From the NCBI GenBank assembly GCA_024734555.1, contig JANPWX010020199.1, forward strand, positions 186,001 through 250,000: a stretch of 64,000 nucleotides of DNA. The letters are read 5' to 3'. The DNA comes from Trochalopteron elliotii. Lineage: Eukaryota; Chordata; Aves; Passeriformes; Leiothrichidae. Below the pieces are notes generated by a model. The model did not search any database. It was not told the origin of the DNA and was given only the letters and a program-made list of their open reading frames with translations. This document shows positions 1 through 11,700 of the stretch, one piece after another. The translations under genes and the position numbers were made by a program. Positions within the stretch are counted from its first letter, which is position 1, and each line of letters starts with the position of its first letter.

Positions 1-2495
1 GCCTGCAAAATATTTGAAACTAAACCAAAGTTTAGTTTCACAATGTTTTCACAATGAAAACCTCTGGAAATTTTCACCTGTAAAAAATTGGTTTTGAGTT
101 GAGATCTTGTCAATTTTTCTGTCAACAATATGTCATTCTCCTCAAGCAACCATGAAGCAATGTGTAAGGAAGTAAGGGTCAATTCAAGCAAGGCAAGTAG
201 CACTGCATGGTCCTCCACATGGTCTTCAGCCAGCTCAGTCCCTCCATAGTAATGCATAAATTTGGTCTATGAACCTGTTAGTTACCCTCTAGGGCTGGTC
301 TGTGAACTCAGATGTGCCTCTTTGGAGCTGGTCTTGGCATGTCTGACAGATCACACATTACAGACATATGTTATGTGAATAGCTAATTTTCAGTTTGAAA
401 GAATTAAATGCAGAACAATAATTAAAGCTGTAGTAATATATCTGCTGAATTCATGAGGACATAGCTGATGGTACCCTAAATATCTGTCAATTCATATACT
501 AATTACTTTTTGAAGTGAGAGCCTTTGCCTAGAACGCCATTCTAGGTAATACCTAAATCATAGCTTTTTTAGTATGCCAAGCATGCTATTGATAATACAC
601 AGGAATCAAAATATACAATTTAACAATGCACACAGTACAAAATGTCACATCTTAATGTGATTTGGAACAGAAACTCAAAATGCCCTTGACAACTGAAAGC
701 ATAAAAAACCCTGGTATTTGGCACCAAGTCAGATACAATTTTGGCTGTCGATTCTGTTTCCAACGATTCTCTAATCTTGGTCTGGTCAGACACCCGAAAG
801 CAATCACGATTTAGATGTCAAACTATATTACATATGAGATCAATGCATAGAAACTGCCTTTTAGATGCAAACAATCAAAATGGTTAAGTAGGTTTGCTAG
901 TTTTTGAATAACATACTTGCTAGATTGTTTGCAAATTCAGATCAGTGCTGCTATTAGATCTCACATCACACTGGAGAAAAAGGAAAAAATATTTAAGGTA
1001 TTTGGCATCCTTAAATGTATCCCTTTTTCACTCAGAAATTCAGCTTGATTTTACTTTAAGCCTAAAAACACCTCAAAGTTACACAAAAGTTTTTGTATAT
1101 TCCAGTGTTATTGTTTCACATGTGTGTTTCCTAAGATCAAGAGGAGGGAATAAACTTCAATTAGCATATTACCTTTTTTCTGGCATTTCTCATTCAAAAC
1201 AGAAAATCAAATATCTGCATAATTATTTCAGGCTGATATTTTCCCTTATTCTTATACATGTATTTTTATGCGAATGAAAAAAGGTTTGATGCATACAGTG
1301 ATGTTTAAATCTTTAAAGAATTGATTGACTTTAGTGATTTTCTAAGGATACTTCAACGATGACAAAGGTAGAACACACAAGAAGACTCATCAAGTGTTGA
1401 ATACAGTTTAACTTTATTCTTTAAAAAAAGTCACCTTTCTGGATCTTAGAGAAATTGCTTTATGTTAAAGGAAAACTTTTGTTGCTACTGCATATTTCAA
1501 AGTTGTCTCTATGGGTGAGACAACCTAACTGAGAATTGAAAATAAAAACAAGGTTTTAGAACAAATATCTACTTAGTATTATATAGAGATAAAAATTAAT
1601 TTGCTATTGAGCCTTTTCTTCATGTAATTGATTTTCACTAATTAGTCCCCATGAAAATATCTTAGGTGTACATTTAAGAATGCTTTCTCAAGTTTAAAAT
1701 TCTTAGGAGTTTTTTCTTGATTAGGGAGAGGTTTGAATTTTATCAAATGAAGATATTTTTGAGGCAAAATAAACTAGTTCAATTAAGCTGGGTTAAAACC
1801 AGATTTAAATCCACCTCAAAACAGGCATAAAACACAGATAAATTCAAAGCTACCACATGCCAGGCTTGTAAACCAAGTGGTTCCTGTCCTGAATAGGTTA
1901 AAGGTTACCATTTGGGCATAAACGTGTTGCCAAATATTCTGGGAGATACCTCACACCCCAAGAGTTTCATTGCAAAAGCAATTTGTGTTTATGCACAATG
2001 GTTCTGGATTAAAACACCAGTACTGCATTAAGTTTGCATAACAGAGCAATTGTTCTCTAGCTGCCAAAGAGTTGCATCTAAGGTCTACTATAATCAGTGG
2101 AAGCCTTCTCCTACACTTCCAGGATACTACAGATCAATCTTTTGCTGAAGGAAAAAAAGAAAAATTTTCTCCTTCTGAATGAGTGATGAGATATAAGACA
2201 AGTTTGGCCAGGGTATTTTTGTCCAAAATCTTTCAAAAAACCCAAACCTGTAAGTTGAATAAAAATTAAAAAAAAAAAAACAAACAACCAAAACAACTTT
2301 TCTATGTAGCTCTATTTCTTTTTGTCATTTCATAAACATTTTCACTTTTCTTGATGCCTTTTCTTTCATCAGAGGCATCTTTTGTTAGCCATGTCTAGAC
2401 ACATGTGCTGACAGACCATGTGAAATATTTGAAGCAGCTGAGCACAGATGTAGATCTTGAGCTCAAATGCAGGTTCACAGTGGCAGTTGAAGGGC

Positions 2496-2548
2496 AGTAG
2501 AACAGAACAGCATTTTACTCTGAAAAGGATAAGTAGAACAGAACAGCA
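2496..2548. repeat. 17-bp exact direct repeat, 36-bp period
   Basis: The 17-mer AGTAGAACAGAACAGCA occurs at 2496-2512 and again exactly at 2532-2548, separated by 19 bases. It looks like a local duplication; no function is implied. Confidence 0.8.
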
Positions 2549-3379
2549 CAACCTTGAAGAAGTAAGTAAAAAATGTAACTTAGGAAACCATGAGTCATGA
2601 AAACAGCAAACAGGATGCCAGCTCATCTCTGCTAGGCTGACAAAGCAGAAGTTTTGCAAAACAATGATATTGCACTTACTTGCATTCAGGGGTCCAGGAG
2701 TAAATACCTAAAAAGGACATAGGATATTGAAGACAGATCCCAAAGAATCACATAAGGGCTTCCAATAAGAGTACAGCCATGTAAAATGAAGTAATACATG
2801 TACATCAAGTAAGCAGAGATAGCTGATGAACATGTAATCACTGTTTATGATAAAGACTCTGTTTACCCAATGCTCAGGGCATTTGATTAGAGGAAGGATT
2901 CTCTGAGTGACCGGTGTGCTACAATAAAAAATAACTGATTTCTAATTCTCAAAACTTAGAAAGTTCCTATCTGGTTGATCTCGGTAGCAATGGCAAGCTT
3001 TTTGGTTTAATCTAGATACATGATAGTTTGTAAGATTACATGTTGGTTCTGTGTATAACTGAGGAGCAAAAAGTGAAATTCAGTGTAAAATTTTTGAGAT
3101 GTCATTTGCAAAGTGAGGATCAAGAGGACTACATCTAAAAGTGTGAATAGCAACTAGTATAATGAATGATTCTGAACCACTAATATAATCCATATGAAAT
3201 TTTTGTAAATATGGTTGTGTGACCATGGCACTATGTGGATGTCTGGATATTTCAGGACAAAAGGTCCCCAGAAAGTGATTAAACTACAAACGAAAAATTC
3301 AGGTTTACCTCTGATTCGCAATTATTGTACATCAGGAGCACCAAATTTTGCTCAAGAGACTGGTATCTTGTAGTTTTGT

Positions 3380-3690
3380 TTCTCTCGCAGGGGCTGCTTG
3401 CCGGCTAGAGCAGTTCCCAGACCAGCTAAAACAGCTTGTGAGTTCCTCAGTCTTGCTGGTTGAGCGTGGTTAAGGCTTGGAAGAACAGAGCGGGCTCTGG
3501 CTTGGGTTTGGGAAGGTGTTTATCCAGTGCAGCTCCACGTGCCAGAAGTGCACTTGCCAGAACAGCAGGCTTTGGGCCCCTGTGCCTCATTTACCAGGTC
3601 ACAGCCTGGGAGGAGGATGCTCTGGGCTAATGGGGGAAGGAAAGGGGTGGGGTCCAGGACAGGGTGATGCCAGGTGATATTTGGGAACAG
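3380..3690. other. GC-richer patch, unidentified
   Basis: This segment is clearly richer in G and C than the surrounding sequence and includes G-rich runs near 3628-3665. CpG dinucleotides are few, so it is not a convincing CpG island. A 66-codon plus-strand open frame (3477-3677) lies inside but resembles no family I know. It may be an old repeat fragment that I cannot name. Confidence 0.35.
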
Positions 3691-6483
3691 GGGTGGAGGT
3701 GTTTTGGAAGGAATCTACCAAATACAGACAAGTAAACAAAATACAGATACAAATTTGAAAACCTCAATCATGCACCACAACAGTATCTCAGTGCTCACAG
3801 TGCTCCGTTCAGTCATGGGCCCCATGTTAAAGTAGCAAAGGCTACTTCAAGACTTGTGGATTGTCAAAACACAGGTCTGCACACTTTATAGACAAATCCT
3901 CATGGAACATATATTGGGACATCGTATTCCTTCCTTCAAAGAGCTAATTCAGCCTACAGCAAGTTTTATGTCTAGAGCTTTCTGACTTCTGAGGTCATCT
4001 GTTGTATCTATAGTAATTTATTGCACTAGGATTAATTTATTGCATTTATGCTTAGCTGTTGTTTAAGCCACCTTGAAGACACCCAGCAATCAAGCCTCAA
4101 CCTAGGTTAACTTACTCCAGTATTAATCTTGGGGTATGAAGCATCAGACTCACGTCACAGATGTCAGAAGACTAAGCCAGCAGACCTGAGGCTTCCTGTT
4201 TAGTAGAAAACAAGTCCAAGTAAAAGAATCAAACTTCCCAAAGCAATGAGATAGAGGCAAAACGTTGTGATGACATAATTTAATTTACAGCATGGCCAAG
4301 AATAGTTCAGCTATCTATTTGTAGCTACCACATAAATTCACAGTTAACTTACAAATGACTGAAATCTTGCTAATACACTCAAAGTGTTTTCTAGTACTTA
4401 TTTACCAGTTAAACCTGTCATTAATTACTTAACAAAGGTTTATAACAACCAGTTGATTATTCCAAATGTGATCTTGAATTTTAGCTGACTTAGTTTCCTC
4501 TCAGAATCACAATTTTAAAAAGTATGGGGGTGAGGGGGAGAGAAAGAGCAACAATTATCCAGCATCTGAAGCCAGAGTAACACATATAAATGGACATTTC
4601 TTTGTATAGACAGATGTGCTGCCAAACTATTTCAGCCTAACCTTGTAGTGTTCTTTGTAAGTACCTCTGTGCATTGGGTCTCCTGAACACCTAAGTAAAT
4701 CTCTTTATAGCAGTACGGCTCATTCAGAAAACAACAAATTCAGGAGCTTGAGGAGAGAAAGGTACATTTCAGAGCCTAATTGCTTTTCTTTCCAAGCTAC
4801 CTGTATAAAGTGCATGGTCTCTGAGCTCTTGTCATTTATCTTGTCTGCTTTCTTCTTTCCGATCTGAAATTTGTTCCACAATAAATTATTGCTAATCCAG
4901 ATATTTCAATGGCTGTCTGAAATGTTGATAAGTAAAGAAATATTTCTAACTTCTTTGCCAGGCATTCTCTGTTTCTCAAAGATAAAAACAAGATATACTC
5001 TAGTACTAAATTGTCTTTGATGAATGTTGAAATAATTCAAAATTAAGTACATTCAGTTTGAGACTTATAATGACAGAAAGTTCATTAGTTCATTTGCAGG
5101 TAAAATAAATTTTCAAAGGGTTCATGAATCTATAGCAGAAAGCTATGGCATCTGATTTACCTTGTTGAGCACAACATTATAAGTTACATTGACTTAATTA
5201 GGATGTATCACTGAGCATTCAGGTGCATAGTTCAGTAACAGCACAGAATAAACCTAGATTGATTTTGATTTCATTTAAACAATTAAAAATTGCTGGAAGA
5301 TAATAACATTCCAATTAGTTTTAAGAGTAATTTGCCTTGGAAGTGTATATTCACTATAAAACACATATTTGTTTTTTAAAGGCAGTAACTAAAGCAGAGA
5401 CATACTATGTATCTAGAATTGCATAATTCTTTAAGACATAAGTACTCCAACGTAAGTATTAGATGTGAAATATTTTATTATTTTTACAGCTATGAGAAGT
5501 GTATTGTTAGAAAAATTGCATAAGGTAGTCAATCAGTGTAGCCCAGTCTTCCCATATATTTTATGGAGATTGTGGAGTTCTGGGAAACATCTAAAAAAAG
5601 TTGGTTCAATGCACATATGAGGACAAAAGAACAATCACTTTTCCTTCAGCCACCTACTGCCTGTTCAATCCAGATGTGGTCTTCTTTAACAAGGGTACCT
5701 TAAGTCTTCAGTCAGTAAAATATAAACATTTTATATTTTACATTCTTTTCTAAAGGATAAAAAGGAGGACCCTAGGAACAAACAATACATCAGCCCCACC
5801 TCTGTGCCCTGGAAAATCACGGAAGAGATTCTCCCAGAAACTCTGCTAAGGCACATAGAGGATAGCAAGGTGATTCAGGAGAGACAGCTCAGCTGTACCA
5901 AGGGAAAATCCTGTTTGACCAACTCAGTGGCCTTCTATGGCATGGTGATTACATTACTGGATGAGGGGAGAGCTACAGATGTCATTTATCTGGATTTGTG
6001 TAGTGCCATTGTCATGGCTCCCCAAAATATTTTTCTTTAAATGGGTGACATATGGGTTTGATTGGGGGACTGTTTGGTTGATAAGGAGTTGGCTGGACAG
6101 GTGCCTACAGAGGGCAGGGTCAATGGTGTCATGATAGGCATCAATGCCAAGTGCTGTCCCTCAGGAATCCACACTGCTTCTGGTGCTATTCAAAAGCTCC
6201 ATAATGCCATGGACAGTGTGAGTGAGTGTGTATCCACAGCAGCTCTGCAGCTGACACCAAGCTGAGTGATGCTGTTGTTTCATTCAAGCACCTGGTGCTT
6301 GGGATATCATCCAGAGGGATGAGCACAAGCTCAAGAGGGGGGCACATAGGAACCTCATGTAGTTTATTTAACAAGACCAAGAGGACCAAGTGGAAAGTGC
6401 TGCACCTGGATAAGGGCAACCCCACTATCAACACAGGCTGGGGGATGAACAGATTGAGAGCGGCCCTTTGGAGAAGGACTTGG

Positions 6484-6489
6484 GGTGCT
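6484..6489. repeat. Target-site duplication, left copy (first LTR)
   Basis: GGTGCT lies directly before the LTR and is repeated at 7111-7116 directly after it. Confidence 0.85.
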
Positions 6490-7110
6490 TGTAGTGGTGT
6501 GTTTTTAGTTTTATTAGTTCCATGTATGTATTTGTTCCATGCTTTCATGCTGTTTGTATAAGTGATAATGGTTTGTTCCTTGTACCCCCATTTTTAACCC
6601 TTTGTGTGTTACCCTGGTTACTGTTATTTGTCCATCATTATGTTTTGTAAACCCCGGGACCTGTCAGTCACTTTGGGGCCTCTCTCTGGGTCTAGAAAGT
6701 TCGAGTGAGGGTGTCGAGTGATTGGGCAGGATCCCTGTGGTTCCCTCCCTTGCCTCCTTGATTTGTTCTACTGTCTGTCCTTTATGTACAGAGCCACCCC
6801 TGGATTTATTCCTATTGGCCCCACACTGTACCTTTCCCCTTGCTCCACCTCTGCATTTAAGGTGCTGCACAGAGATCTGCTCGCTCTGGTGGTGAGGTGG
6901 TACCGCATGGACTTTAATAAACCCCAGTTGCTGTTCACCCATCAGAGTCCTTCCTTCATTCCTCGTCATTGCTTACACTGCCGCTCCAGCAAGGGCCCCA
7001 CAGGATCAGGAAGGTATCCTCAGATACCGGCCAGTTCCTCGCACTGTGGCTGGTGTCAGAGCTAGCCTGGCAAAGTGGGACGGGACTCCTGAGACACCGT
7101 GACCACCGCA
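6490..7110 (+). mobile_element. Solo ERV LTR inserted in CR1 (621 bp)
   Basis: This insert interrupts the CR1. It begins TGTAGTGGTG and ends GACCACCGCA; these termini are an imperfect inverted repeat with the canonical TG...CA ends. The 6-mer GGTGCT flanks it on both sides (6484-6489 and 7111-7116), which is a target-site duplication. Removing the insert and one duplication restores continuous CR1 sequence. A TTTAAGG promoter-like element lies near 6858, and a polyadenylation signal AATAAA is at 6916-6921, so the LTR reads on the plus strand. No internal retroviral genes or second copy of this LTR flank it, so it is a solo LTR left by recombination. The 6-bp duplication suggests an alpha/beta-retrovirus-like (ERVK-type) origin; that class assignment is inference. 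Confidence 0.88.
6916..6921 (+). promoter_or_regulatory. LTR polyadenylation signal
   Basis: AATAAA lies about 60 bp downstream of a TTTAAGG element in the first solo LTR, which fits a U3-R-U5 layout on the plus strand. Confidence 0.65.
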
Positions 7111-7116
7111 GGTGCT
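7111..7116. repeat. Target-site duplication, right copy (first LTR)
   Basis: GGTGCT follows the terminal CA of the LTR and matches 6484-6489. CR1 sequence resumes from here. Confidence 0.85.
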
Positions 7117-7395
7117 TGTCGATGAAAGACTGGACAAGAACCAGAGGTGTGTGTTTGCAGCCCACAAAAACAATCACATCCTGAGCTGCATCCAAAGCAG
7201 CATGGCCAGCAGGGCCAGGGAGTGAATTCTGCCCCTCTCCACTCTTAGGAGACCCCACCTGCAGTCCTGCATCCATCTCTGAGGTCACCAGCACAGGAAG
7301 GACATCAGCCTGGTGGAAAGGGTTCAGAGGGATGGTACACCTCTCCTACGAGGACAGGCTAAGAGAATTGGGACTGTGAGCTTGGAGAAGAGAAG

Positions 7396-7401
7396 GTTAC
7401 C
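7396..7401. repeat. Target-site duplication, left copy (second LTR)
   Basis: GTTACC lies directly before the TG end of the second LTR and is matched at 8033-8038. Confidence 0.82.
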
Positions 7402-7797
7402 TGTGGGAGTGCATTTTTTAATTTTAAGTTTAATTCATAAGTTAATGTTCTTTGTAAATTGGTTTGTCCTCTATACTTCTTTTTGTTACCCACGCTTGAT
7501 TTGTCCCTGTTTTTCCCCAGTAACAGTTCTGTAATTGGTTCTGTATTCTCCCTAAGTTTTCCCCCCCAGAGACAGTTAACTGTCCATCACTTCATGGACA
7601 GCCACCTGTTGCTGTCTATCATTTTTGGGGTCACTCCCCACTTCTGGAAGATTCTGAGAGAGGCATCGAGTGATTGGACAGAATTCTGATTGTCACCTTC
7701 TAATGTTCACTGTATGGTTGTTTTGTATGTTTGTTTATGAGACTAGTCACCACCCTGTAAAACCTTATTGGTTCCCTTTCTGTGTAACACCCCCAGT

Positions 7798-7805
7798 TAT
7801 AAGGT
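7798..7805 (+). promoter_or_regulatory. LTR TATA-like box
   Basis: TTATAAGG lies about 70 bp upstream of AATAAA at 7875-7880 inside the second LTR. It is the likely promoter of the former retrovirus. Confidence 0.6.
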
Positions 7806-7874
7806 CTCACCTGGGAGTTAACCGGGGTCTTCGGCACGCTGACTCTCGAGGTGAGGACCCCACGCCGGGGTTCC

Positions 7875-7880
7875 AATAAA
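7875..7880 (+). promoter_or_regulatory. LTR polyadenylation signal
   Basis: AATAAA follows the TATA-like box and is followed by a GT-containing stretch, as expected for the R/U5 part of an LTR. Confidence 0.65.
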
Positions 7881-8032
7881 CTCGTGTGACCCAGCGTCTC
7901 CGTATTCCCCCCTTTTTACGATCCTCCAGCCAATCGCCACACAGGAGCAGCACGAGCGAATAAGAACTCACTGAAAGAAAGCCCTGTTGCCTGTGATGAG
8001 GCTAGCTGTCTTGAAAAACAGGCACGGCGACA

Positions 8033-8038
8033 GTTACC
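8033..8038. repeat. Target-site duplication, right copy (second LTR)
   Basis: GTTACC directly follows the terminal CA of the second LTR. CR1 sequence continues from it. Confidence 0.82.
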
Positions 8039-8378
8039 CTCCTGCAGTGTTTTTGGTACCTGAAGGGAGCTCAAAAAAGGCTGGAGATGAACTTTTTATA
8101 AGGACATGTAGTGAAAACAGGCAATGGTTTTGAACTGAAAGACAGTAAGTTTAGATTAGATGTTAGGCAGAAATTCTTTGCTGTGAGGTAAGTGGTGCAG
8201 TGGAACAGGTTGCCCAGAGGAGCTGTGGATATCCCATCCCTGGTTCAAGGCCAGGCTGGATGAAGCCCTGAGCAACCTGGTGTAGTGAAAGGTGTTCCTG
8301 CTCACAGAAGAGGAGTTAGAACTAGATAACCTTTGAGGTCTCTTCCAACTATAACCATTGTATGATTCTATGATTCTC

Positions 8379-8711
8379 CACAAGTTTCAGTGGAATCTCT
8401 GCTTTGGCAGGAACACCTCTAGAATAATTTTCTCCCCTCCTCCTCCTCTGTCCTGGTGTCTGTAGGGCTGCTTCTTTCACTATTTCTCTCATGTATTCCA
8501 TGCAGCATTTTTTAATCCTTTCTTTAATATAATATCAGAGAGGCAACGCCCCCTTGGCTGAGAGGCTCAGGTGTGTCCTACTGTGTGTCCACTGGAGCTG
8601 ACTGGAACTACATGTTTCAGGTACAGGGAAGTTCCTGGCCTCTCCTCATAGAGACCACCTCTGTAGCATAGCTCCTACCCCTCAAATACCTGGGCACCAA
8701 CAGGCAATACA
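8379..8711 (-). mobile_element. Truncated ERV LTR fragment, minus strand
   Basis: This piece is homologous to the upper part (about 28055-28389) of the long LTR at 27312-28389. The shared order is: a GGAATCTCTGCT-type block near 8394; a CTGGTGTCTGTAGG-type block near 8455; a CCTTTCTTTAATA-type block near 8517; and a block resembling the other copy's GCCACCCCTGTAG near 8650-8665. It ends ...CAATACA at 8711, which on the minus strand gives a TGTATTG LTR start. The remaining two thirds of the LTR are absent, and it abuts the CR1 tail exactly at 8378/8379. What removed the rest is not visible. Confidence 0.7.
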
Positions 8712-11700
8712 AATAGGTTTACAAGATGCAATATCTAAGCATACAGGAAAGCAAATAAAATAAGTTGAATTCTTGACAGCTGTAGCTAACTGTTGGAATA
8801 TTTTCTTTGTGGCATTACAAATTATTTTTTTGCTGATTGAAACTATGAAAGCATATTTTACTGGTTATCTAAGAGCATTCAGCTATACTACGTACTACCA
8901 CAAATATTTAACTATTTTTTTTAAAGCTAACAGTAATGGTTTCACTGTTTTGCTAGTCTGAAAACAAGTGTGCTGAATATTTGCCATTTCTGGGAGAGTT
9001 TATTGTAGAACCAGTTACAGTAGTTACTAAATTGTGAATAAGTAGCAATTACGATTGTGTCTCATATCAGCAAGGTATCATTTTGTGCAGACGGCTTTCA
9101 GCAGTGGAGTTTTGTTGCTAATAGTCCATTCTCAACAGGCCAAGTGACACTCTGACCATGGTCAACTTGAGCTACAGAGTTTCTGTAGCACTTAAGTCTC
9201 ACCTTAACCAACAATGATTGCAAATAATCCTGAATGTCCAGCTACAGAAGATCCTTTAGGCAATGAATTTTGATTGTTCTGTTCATAAGAGACTTCAAAC
9301 TATATGAAAAGACGAACTTTAATTGTCCCCTGATCCTATTAGAGGGTCATTATTCCAGATCAGGAAGGCATTGCACTGTTAATGTACTATAATAAATGCT
9401 GTACTATAATAAAACTCTTCTTTAGAGTTTTGGGTAATTTTTTTGCACATCTTTTGGCAAAGGTCCCAACAACTGCAGATTAAAAACTGTTAGCTGTTTT
9501 AAGACTGTATCTGGGCTTTCCTTTCTAATGTTATTACTTCACAAAAGGAAGAATTTTTCTTTTTATAATGCTAATTTCCCAGTCTGATTAATGTGTTAAA
9601 AAGACTGACTATTCCCAACAGTACGGTGGAAGTTATCTGCATTTTCATCATAACTACACACTTTAAATGCAGAATTTTTAAAACAGTACGGCTATTCATT
9701 CTGGTGTTTTGGTCACAAGGACAGACATTTTAACTTATTTTTCTTCTTGGAACACTTTCTAACTTACTGACATTGTCCTGAATCATGCTTTAAAAATGTT
9801 CATCATTTCTTATTAGTTGTTGAGACTAAAACCAGATGTATTATAAACAGGGCTTTTTCTGGGCTTTCCCACTACCAGGACAAAAGAGGAATATATTGAT
9901 AATAGAATTAGGAATTGAAATGCAAGGGTGTATTCTAATTGTTGAGCAGCCATGTCTTTGCTTCTAGTTACATTGAGAGCCCAAATCCATGTAAATTAAA
10001 TGTAGCCTTCATGTTTTCTGTTATTTAACTGGATGATGTCAGAACAAAACCCATTTCCTTCACAGGCTTTACAGTACAGTGCAAGTATGACTCCAGTGAT
10101 GCCTGTCCTTTCAGCTAATATTTGGCTTTAGGAAACATTATGAAACAATAGATATCTTACTTACGATGAATGAATAAATCATTGTTCTCTTGTTTTGAGT
10201 TTTTTGTCCCCCAGATCAGTGCAAAAACCCTCTTCTCTCTGAGGCTCTAAGCTGAGTTTTGCAAAGAAATTAAATTTGTCTCTTGCTTTATCCTACTGCA
10301 TCAGACTGGAGTGTAACTTCCTTACTACACCTAGTTCATCATGAAAGGGTCTCCAATTAGAATTTCACCTACCATCTACATCTGTTTGAAGCCTTTTCTT
10401 TAGTCAGGTTGATAAACTTGTTTCTGAAGGAGGATTTGGAGGATAAAAAGTATCTCCATCATTGTTACTTACCTTGCACAAAAACATCCAGGAAATTAGC
10501 TTTCAAGGATCAAGTCTAATATATGACACTGTAAACATACAACAAGTACTTTTAGAGCTCATAAGAAATGAAACAAAATTGCAAGGTGTAATCAAAAAAC
10601 AATGTATGTAAACAGGAGCAATAGCTCTCCAACGTGATAATCACTATCTTTGCAAATATTGTTAAATGAGGTGTGGGCAGAAATATCAATGAATTGTGAT
10701 GCATGTAGAGTTAGAAAGGTATCTGTGGGGTCCTTGAAGATGACAAGGGGTTCACAACATATTCATGAGGATTTGCAGGTAGTTTCCCTAAACTAGACTT
10801 TGCAGGTAGTTTCCCTAAACTAGACCTAGCTTTGAAGATAAGCATTAGGTTAGTATCTGACCGCATATCAGATGTTGATGAATATGTGAATTATCTGGAT
10901 AAGTAGAAAAGAGTTATGCATAGAAGCACTCAGCTGCAATGTTGTTACAGTTTGGCTGTAAGGAGAAACATGGGAATGAATAAAGACAGCACAGCAAACT
11001 ACCAGAGTCTTTATTTTTTCCCCAGTGATACTTTTTCCGATCTTATTTTTAAAGGAAGGCATGAATTTTGGAAGGGCTTTCTTTTTCTTTCTCTCTTGTG
11101 ACAATACAAGAGAGAAGCTGTGGAAAAATTAATTTCGATTTCCAACTTAAGCTCATCTGTACCCAAGAGAAGTCAGGTGAGGTATAAAGGTGACGTATGC
11201 TCTTTCTCCCAGATGCCTCATTCTCTGCCTCTTTCCCACAGATGTTTTATTTTATTTTCAACTAGCACCTGTGAGAAAATTGTATTAAACATTAAAAATT
11301 TCAGCTATTCTCCCTCCTGTGATTCAAGTACTGGAAAGATGTGTAGAGTGGCACTCAAAAAATTAAGTCAGGTATGGAGCTGCACTGAAATTTACTTAAT
11401 ACTCTTGTCTGGTTAACAATAATTGAAGGCTTATTCACCTAGAATAAAGAACAAATAAACACATAGAAGTGAAAAAATTAGTCTGGTAGTGAACAGTCCT
11501 GTTGTTATATTGTTGAATCTGTCACTGAAAACTGGAAAATAAACTCTCCAAACAATTTAAGAGGTTAGAAAGCCACCATTACTTTTTTAGCAGTTCTGGA
11601 TGCATGGAGAATTATCCTAAAGCATGCATAAGGAGAAACCTAATAGACCAGGTTATAGCCATGAAACTAATACGTATCCATCACATTTCTATTACATGGT

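Larger units (their letters stand above)
1..5753. other. Gene-free AT-rich stretch
   Basis: I see no coding exon, RNA gene or recognisable transposon here. Open frames are short (at most about 110 codons), low in complexity, and lack plausible splice context. Minor structure is annotated separately: a 17-bp direct repeat near 2496-2548 and a GC-richer patch near 3380-3690. An A13 run lies at about 2268-2280. Confidence 0.6.
7402..8032 (+). mobile_element. Second solo ERV LTR in the same CR1 (631 bp)
   Basis: This insert begins TGTGGGAGTG and ends CACGGCGACA, with TG...CA ends and a partial terminal inverted repeat. The 6-mer GTTACC flanks it on both sides (7396-7401 and 8033-8038). CR1 sequence reads through once the insert is removed. 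A TTATAAGG box at 7798-7805 and AATAAA at 7875-7880 give a standard promoter-to-poly(A) spacing on the plus strand. It shares short blocks with the LTR at 6490-7110, for example TCGAGTGATTGG and the AAGG promoter context, and is about the same length. The two are probably distant members of one LTR group. They cannot be the two ends of one provirus, because each has its own duplication and CR1 lies between them. Confidence 0.88.
5754..8378 (+). mobile_element. CR1 LINE, degraded, split by two solo LTRs
   Basis: This is the 3' part of a CR1 non-LTR retrotransposon. It survives in three pieces: 5754-6489, 7111-7401 and 8033-8378. The first piece translates around 5804-6038 to reverse-transcriptase-like sequence: a segment ending in KGKSCLTN and then a motif-A-like stretch, VIYLDLCSAIV. 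That motif departs from the usual family form, and the frame soon ends at a stop near 6038. Later reverse-transcriptase sequence continues in shifted frames around 6226-6480. The second and third pieces hold the C-terminal part of ORF2. The third ends in the typical CR1 tail with a repeated TATGATTCTATGATTCT-like end at about 8362-8378. The element is 5'-truncated, as most genomic CR1 copies are, and cannot be active. Identification is by recognition of the family; the exact subfamily was not determined. Confidence 0.92.

Noticed and set aside
3380..3690. Possible CpG island or promoter
   Set aside because: GC is raised but CpG pairs are few, and no exon follows.
6186..7294. Overlapping open frames of 100-120 codons on both strands
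   Set aside because: They fall in the CR1 and solo LTR sequences; the one real homology is the degraded CR1 reverse transcriptase, which is annotated as a mobile element.
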